A stretch of 17,650 nucleotides of DNA from VBCK01 sp035939615 (GTDB taxonomy: Bacteria > Pseudomonadota > Gammaproteobacteria > Burkholderiales > Burkholderiaceae_F). The notes under the pieces were generated by a model. It saw nothing but the letters and a program-made list of their open reading frames with translations, was not told the DNA's origin and did no database searches. Below are positions 13,306 through 17,650 of this stretch, one piece after another. The stretch is from positions 1 through 17,650 of the forward strand of contig DASZFP010000044.1 of assembly GCA_035939615.1 (NCBI GenBank), given 5' to 3'. The position numbers and the translations under genes were made by a program. The stretch's first letter is position 1. Each line of letters starts with the position of its first letter.

Positions 13306-14234
13306 TTCGAGTCGAGCTGCCCGGCCTGATGAGCACCGTCCAGGATCTGGGCCGTGAAGGCTTCGGCCCACTCGGCGTTTCGGCGTCGGGCGCGGCCGAT
13401 CCGATCGCGCTGCGCATCGGCAATCGACTGCTCGGAAACACCGAAGGAGCTGCCGCGCTGGAGCTGACACTGGTGGGCGGGACGTTCCGGTTCGAGACCG
13501 ATACCTGGGTTTCGCTCACCGGTTCGGACTTCGACGCCACGCTCGACGGCGAACCATTGACCACCTGGACCGCCCATCCGGTCGGCGCGGGCCAGGTGCT
13601 GCAGATGCGATCGACGCGAACGGGCGCCCGCTCCTACCTGTGCGTCAGCGGGGGAATCGAGGTGCCGCTCGTCCTCGGAAGCGCCTCGACCCATGTGTTG
13701 AGCGCTCTGGGGGGCCTGAATGGCCGCCCGCTTCGAAAAGGCGACGCGTTGCGGACCGGTCCCTGCCGGCCGCCCGCCGCCAGGCGCCTGAATCCGGACA
13801 TGGCCGAGCGGCTGGCGCCGCGCCGACGCCTGCGCGTGACCGATGGCTTGCAGTCCGACTGGTTCATCAAGGCGTCGCAACGGGCCCTGTTCGAAGTAAG
13901 CTTCCGGGTGACGGAAGCGTCCGATCGGATGGGTCTGAGACTGGAGGGCAGCCCGATCGAATCGACCTCGCAGGCCGACCTGATCACGACCGGTGTTGCC
14001 TTGGGCGCCATCCAGGTTCCGCCCGGCGGCCAGCCCGTGATCGTATTCGTCGAGCAGCAGACCACGGGCGGCTACCCGGTGATCGCCAACGTGATCGCCG
14101 CCGACCTGGCGTCGGTCGGTCAGCTTCGACCGCGCGATGCGGTGGAGTTCGAGCTTGTGTCGCAACGGACGGCCCGCGAGTTGATCCTGGAACAGGAGTC
14201 CTGGCTCGGGTCGGACCACTTGCTGCTCCAGTGA
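13302..14234 (+). CDS. pxpC: 5-oxoprolinase subunit PxpC (KipA / biotin-dependent carboxyltransferase-like family)
   Basis: 310 residues from GTG 13302, overlapping the pxpB stop by four bases (GTGA). The protein begins with the family pattern VELPGLMSTVQDLGREGF (4-21) and GVSASGAADPIALRIGNRLLGN (24-45), and carries GARSYLCVSGGIEVP, LGSASTHVLSALGGLNGRPL and, near the end, a Gly/Pro-rich TGGYPVIANVI segment. PxpC works in a complex with PxpB, together with PxpA, to hydrolyse 5-oxoproline at the expense of ATP. Databases often name this family urea amidolyase-related or biotin-dependent carboxyltransferase, after the homologous domain in urea carboxylase; the gene context decides for PxpC. Confidence 0.94.
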   Translation: MIRVELPGLMSTVQDLGREGFGPLGVSASGAADPIALRIGNRLLGNTEGAAALELTLVGGTFRFETDTWVSLTGSDFDATLDGEPLTTWTAHPVGAGQVLQMRSTRTGARSYLCVSGGIEVPLVLGSASTHVLSALGGLNGRPLRKGDALRTGPCRPPAARRLNPDMAERLAPRRRLRVTDGLQSDWFIKASQRALFEVSFRVTEASDRMGLRLEGSPIESTSQADLITTGVALGAIQVPPGGQPVIVFVEQQTTGGYPVIANVIAADLASVGQLRPRDAVEFELVSQRTARELILEQESWLGSDHLLLQ

Positions 14235-14249
14235 GCGGCCGTCGCCAGC

Positions 14250-15041
14250 GTGACGAACCAGATGGATCTGAACTGCGACATGGGCGAGTTGCCGCAGGCG
14301 GTCCTGGACGGCACGCAGGATGCGCTGATGGCTTCGGTCACATCCGCCAACATCGCCTGCGGGGGTCACGCTGGCGACGACAGCACGATGGAGGCCACCG
14401 TCCGGCAGGCGCTGCGGCACGGCGTGTGCATTGGCGCACACCCCGGGTTTCCGGATCGGGCCAACTTCGGTCGCCTGGCGGTTTCCCTGACGCCCGCGCA
14501 GATTGCCGATACCGTTTACGAGCAGGTGGTTGCGCTGGTCCGCATTGCCCAGCGGTGCGGGGCCGCGGTTGGTTACGTGAAACCTCACGGTGCACTCTAT
14601 AACCTGGCCGCGCGCGACGCGGAGCTGGCGCGGGCGATTGCGCAGGGCGTGGCGAGATGGCGAAGCGACGTCGTACTGGTCGGCCTGGCCGGATCGACGA
14701 TGCTCGACGCTTTCCACGACATGGGCTTCGAAGTCGCCGCCGAAGCGTTTGCCGACCGGCTCTACGAGCCCGACGGCAGCCTGCGTTCGCGCAAGCTGCC
14801 CCACGCGCTGATTCGCGACCCGCAATCGGCCGCAGCGCAGGCGCTGCGCATCGCGCAACGGCGCCAGGTCGTGGCCGCCGATGGCAGCCAGATCGCGGTC
14901 GATGCGCAGACGATCTGCGTGCACGGCGACACGCCCGGTTGCGTTCAGATCGCCGCCGCGGTCGCGTCCAGCCTGCGCGAAGCGGGCGTTGAATTAAAAG
15001 GCCTGCCTGACACCGACTACGACGACCGCGCCGCTGTCTGA
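14250..15041 (+). CDS. pxpA: 5-oxoprolinase subunit PxpA (LamB/YcsF family)
   Basis: 263 residues from GTG 14250; ATG 14262 (259 residues) is an equally good start since neither has a strong ribosome site, and DLNCDMGE is kept in both. The family signatures are all present: MDLNCDMGE (5-13), NIACGGHAGD (34-43), GAHPGFPDRANFGR (62-75) and GYVKPHGALYN (108-118); conserved Asp and His residues in these motifs line the active site of this deacetylase-like barrel. It completes the three-subunit 5-oxoprolinase. It follows pxpC by 15 bp and its last 25 bp overlap the end of the convergent regulator gene. Length is normal and it appears intact. Confidence 0.95.
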   Translation: MTNQMDLNCDMGELPQAVLDGTQDALMASVTSANIACGGHAGDDSTMEATVRQALRHGVCIGAHPGFPDRANFGRLAVSLTPAQIADTVYEQVVALVRIAQRCGAAVGYVKPHGALYNLAARDAELARAIAQGVARWRSDVVLVGLAGSTMLDAFHDMGFEVAAEAFADRLYEPDGSLRSRKLPHALIRDPQSAAAQALRIAQRRQVVAADGSQIAVDAQTICVHGDTPGCVQIAAAVASSLREAGVELKGLPDTDYDDRAAV

Positions 15042-17512
15042 GACCGCGGCGCTTCAGAATCAATAGTGCTCGGCAGTTCCTCGCACAAGTACCGCTGCAT
15101 CCGCGCGAGCGCTTCCTCGAGCGCCAAGCCGCGCCCGACGGCACGCGATCGCTCGAAGGCGGAATCGCCCAGCGCAGCGCGGGTGCGCGCGCTGAAGGAG
15201 TCGACGAAGACCTTGTCGGCCGGATCCAGCGGCCATTTCAGCTGATCAAAGTGAAACATCGCGGCGCCGTCGAACAAGGCTGATTCCTCCCAGTCGCCCT
15301 GCACCGCCGCCAGCCCGGCGCACAGGAGCAGCGGGAACACCCGCTGATAAGGTGCGGCGGCGAGTTCATCGTTCAATCTGGCCGCCTCGAGCAGCCGCTC
15401 ACGCACGCGGTCGGTGCTGTCCTGGGCGAGAGCGGTCATCACCAGGTTGTGCAGGTTGGAGCCGATCAGGCGGATGTCCCCCTGGCGCCGCGCTTGGGCC
15501 AGCGCGGCCTCGTAGAGCGACTCGGCCCGGCTCCACTGGCCGTCGAGGCGCTCCAGTTCGCCCAGCGCCAGCGCTGCCTTGCCGAACTTTTCGCTGTCGG
15601 CTCCCAGCTGCCGCGACAACGCGAATGCCTCTTCGATCCGCACTCGCGCCGCGGCGAACTCTCCCTGTTCGGCGCACGACATCCCGGAGAAGGTCAAGGC
15701 GTCCGACAGAATGTCCGCGGCACCTATCCCGCGCGCGAGGGCAACTGCGGCGTCGTGGGCCTGGATGGCCTGCTGGTACTGCCCGATGCGGGAGGCCAGC
15801 CGTCCGGCGTGGGTGAGCGCTTCTCGGCGAAGACGATCGTGGCCCGCGCTGCCGGTGCGGCTCAAAGCCTCCTGGGTCACCCGGTAGCCCAACAAGAGCA
15901 GCGCACGGTTGAGCCAGTACCTGAACAGCCCCGTGACGAGGCGCAAGTCCCGTTCGCCGCCGTCGGCCATGTGCTCGCACCAGGCGTGCGCGGCCAGAAC
16001 GTTTTCCACTTCGAGGTCGAGCTGCTCCATCAGCCGCCCCTGCTGCGGGCCGTACGATTCGCTTCTGGCCTGTTCGGCCAGCGCAACGAACGCGTCCAGG
16101 TGCCGGGTCCGGGTCGCGTCGCCATCGCCGGCCGCCTGAAGCCGGTCCAGCGCGAACTCGCGCATCGTCTCCAGCAGACGATAGCGGGGCTCGAAGCCGG
16201 TGTCGGGCTCGACAACGACGAGTGACTTGTCGACGAGCGCGCCGAGCGCGTCGAGTACCGCCCATTCGTCGATGTCCTGATCGGCCGCGACCTGTTGCGC
16301 CGCTTCGAGCGCAAAGCTGCCGCTGAAAACGCCCAGACGCCGGAATACGGTTTGCTGGGGCAGGGTGAGCAGGCCGTGGCTCCATTCGAGTGCCGCACGC
16401 ATCGTCTGGTGGCGCGGCAGCGCGAGCCGGCTGCCGCTGGTGAGCACGCGCAGCCGCTCGTCGAGGCGCCCGCGAAGGCCTTCTATGCCGAGCAGCGGAA
16501 CCCGCGCCGCCGCCAGTTCGATCGCCAGGGCGATGCCGTCGAGCTTGCGGCAGATGTCGATCGCCACGGCGACGTTGGCCGCCGTCAGCGAGAAACGCGG
16601 GTCGGCCGCCTGTGCGCGCGCCTCGAACAGCGCCACGGCACCGGCCGCCCGGGCGGCGTCCAACGATTCCTCGGCCGGCAGCGCCAGGGCGCCGATCCGG
16701 AACACCTGCTCGGCGGCGATCCTCAGCGGTTCCTGGCTGGTCGCCAGCCAGTGCACGCCCGGCGTCGCCGCGCCGAGCGACTCCACCAGCTCAGCCACCG
16801 CGAGCAGCAGGTGCTCACAGTTGTCGAGCACGATCAGCATCCGGCGCCCGGCCAGTGCCTCGGCCATCGCTTCCAGGGGTGGCTGGCTGCCCAGCTTGAT
16901 CTGCAGCGCGCTTGCCGCAGTGGTCGCCACCAGCGATGGGTCGCTGACCGGCGCCAGCTCGACCAGGCACGCGCCGTGCTCGAATGCGTCGCCGATGCGG
17001 TGTGCGAGCGCCCGGGCCACCGCGGTCTTGCCGATGCCGCCGGCGCCGACCACGGTGACCAGCCGATGCGCCCGGACGAGGGCATCGAGCGCCTTCAGAT
17101 CGTCGTCCCGGCCCAGCAGGGCCGGCGAAACCTCTATCTCGATGCCGGAGGCCGGCGCTGCGATGGGCGGCTCGTCGGCGGTTTCGCCGTCCGCGCCTTG
17201 ATTCAGCTTCTGCGAGAAGCGATAACCACGCCCCGGAATGGTCGCGATCGCCTGCGGGCCGAGCAGCTTTCGCAGCGCGGAGATCTGCACCTGCAGGTTG
17301 TTTTCCTCGACCACCAGTCCGGGCCAGACCAGGTCGAGCAGTTCACTCTTGCCGACGACCCGGTCACGGCGATGAATCAGCGCCAGCAGCACGTCGAAGG
17401 CGCGCGCGCCGAGCCTGACGGCCCCGCCATCGAGCAGCAGCTGCCGCGTTTCGGGCTGCACCACGAAGCGGCCGAATGCGAAATCACCGGAAGGGAAGGG
17501 ACCCGTCACCAT
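15017..17512 (-). CDS. Winged-helix / STAND-ATPase transcriptional regulator with TPR-like C-terminus
   Basis: 831 residues from the ATG at 17510-17512. Residues about 12-102 are an OmpR-type winged helix (FGRFVVQPETRQLLLDG, RAFDVLLALIHR, LVWPGLVVEENNLQVQISALRKLLG, IPGRGYRF), which binds DNA. A linker leads to an NB-ARC-like ATPase: Walker A GAGGIGKT (156-163), Walker B LIVLDN (226-231), a sensor-like LATSQEPL and a GxALAIELAAARV motif (about 326-338). The remaining 450 residues are helical repeats of the TPR type. Proteins of this build (related to AfsR/MalT logic) are thought to be switched by a ligand or partner binding the C-terminus. The target is unknown; tail-to-tail overlap with pxpA does not prove a link. 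An alternative TTG start at 17557 sits behind AGGAGG from a repeat and would add 15 residues. Confidence 0.87.
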   Translation of the reverse strand: MVTGPFPSGDFAFGRFVVQPETRQLLLDGGAVRLGARAFDVLLALIHRRDRVVGKSELLDLVWPGLVVEENNLQVQISALRKLLGPQAIATIPGRGYRFSQKLNQGADGETADEPPIAAPASGIEIEVSPALLGRDDDLKALDALVRAHRLVTVVGAGGIGKTAVARALAHRIGDAFEHGACLVELAPVSDPSLVATTAASALQIKLGSQPPLEAMAEALAGRRMLIVLDNCEHLLLAVAELVESLGAATPGVHWLATSQEPLRIAAEQVFRIGALALPAEESLDAARAAGAVALFEARAQAADPRFSLTAANVAVAIDICRKLDGIALAIELAAARVPLLGIEGLRGRLDERLRVLTSGSRLALPRHQTMRAALEWSHGLLTLPQQTVFRRLGVFSGSFALEAAQQVAADQDIDEWAVLDALGALVDKSLVVVEPDTGFEPRYRLLETMREFALDRLQAAGDGDATRTRHLDAFVALAEQARSESYGPQQGRLMEQLDLEVENVLAAHAWCEHMADGGERDLRLVTGLFRYWLNRALLLLGYRVTQEALSRTGSAGHDRLRREALTHAGRLASRIGQYQQAIQAHDAAVALARGIGAADILSDALTFSGMSCAEQGEFAAARVRIEEAFALSRQLGADSEKFGKAALALGELERLDGQWSRAESLYEAALAQARRQGDIRLIGSNLHNLVMTALAQDSTDRVRERLLEAARLNDELAAAPYQRVFPLLLCAGLAAVQGDWEESALFDGAAMFHFDQLKWPLDPADKVFVDSFSARTRAALGDSAFERSRAVGRGLALEEALARMQRYLCEELPSTIDSEAPRSQTAARSS

Positions 17513-17560
17513 CTGGCAAGAGATTACCGGAACACGCCCCGCTGGCGCCTGCGCCAAAGG

Positions 17561-17600
17561 CCCTCACCTCCTCCCCTCTCCCGCTGCGCGGGCGAGGGGC
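17561..17600. repeat. REP-like GC-rich hairpin element
   Basis: CCCCTC (17573-17578) and CCCGC (17580-17584) pair with GCGGG (17588-17592) and GAGGGG (17594-17599), giving an 11-bp stem with one mismatch and a 3-base loop. The flank CCCTCACCTCCTCCCCTCTC looks like the common dispersed CCCTCACCC...CCCCTCTCCCG repeat found between genes of several high-GC proteobacteria. Only one copy is in the window, so repeat status rests on recognition. Read on the minus strand it supplies AGGAGGTGA in front of the regulator. Confidence 0.55.
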
Positions 17601-17650
17601 GATCGGGCGCCGCAAGCGCGGAGGTACTCGCATAGGCACGCTGTATCGCC

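Noticed and set aside
13140..14924. A 594-residue minus-strand open frame opposite pxpB-pxpC-pxpA
   Set aside because: The three Pxp proteins are unmistakable on the plus strand; this frame has no motif and shadow-like composition.
16295..17635. A 446-residue plus-strand open frame opposite the STAND regulator
   Set aside because: Antisense shadow; the minus strand carries winged-helix, Walker A and Walker B motifs in frame.

Overview
This is a GC-rich window, densely packed on both strands. It looks like a chromosomal segment of a Gram-negative proteobacterium, most likely a betaproteobacterium of the Burkholderiales type. The reasons are the outer-membrane-type protein, the Tat-exported protein, the diheme c-type cytochrome, the PxpB-PxpC-PxpA operon and the large winged-helix/STAND-ATPase regulator. 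This placement is an inference from gene content and composition. I see no rRNA, tRNA, CRISPR array, transposase or integrase.

Layout. 1-699 (+) is the 3' end of an NHL/PQQ-like beta-propeller protein cut by the window edge. It converges with and overlaps a 14-helix DHA2-type MFS exporter (651-2126, -). Next on the minus strand is an oxidation pair: a secreted PQQ-dependent sugar (sorbosone-type) dehydrogenase (2844-4079) followed 17 bp later by a cytochrome-c4-like diheme cytochrome (2233-2826), probably its electron acceptor.

Divergent from that pair, across 140 bp holding an AT-rich stretch with a palindrome, lies the most interesting part: a run of seven or eight plus-strand genes (4220-11683). 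The order is chrB, chrA, a stand-alone ChrB C-terminal-domain protein, a Tat-exported Fe/Mn-superoxide-dismutase-like protein, an outer-membrane beta-barrel-like protein, a YncE-like beta-propeller protein, a second full-length chrA, and a glutathione-S-transferase-like protein. Three junctions are stop/start overlaps of four bases (GTGA, GTGA, TTGA), so much of this should be co-transcribed and translationally coupled. It looks like an expanded chromate-resistance module with added exported and outer-membrane parts. A function other than chromate detoxification is possible.

The GST-like gene runs tail to tail into uppP (11684-12529, -), an undecaprenyl-diphosphate phosphatase of cell-wall lipid recycling. 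Divergent from uppP is the 5-oxoprolinase operon pxpB-pxpC-pxpA (12598-15041, +), which salvages 5-oxoproline to glutamate. Its end overlaps by 25 bp a convergent minus-strand regulator (15017-17512) with a winged-helix domain, a STAND-type ATPase and a helical TPR-like C-terminus. Upstream of that regulator, at the right edge, is a GC-rich hairpin resembling dispersed REP-like repeats. Every gap over 300 bases is accounted for: no such gap exists between the genes listed.
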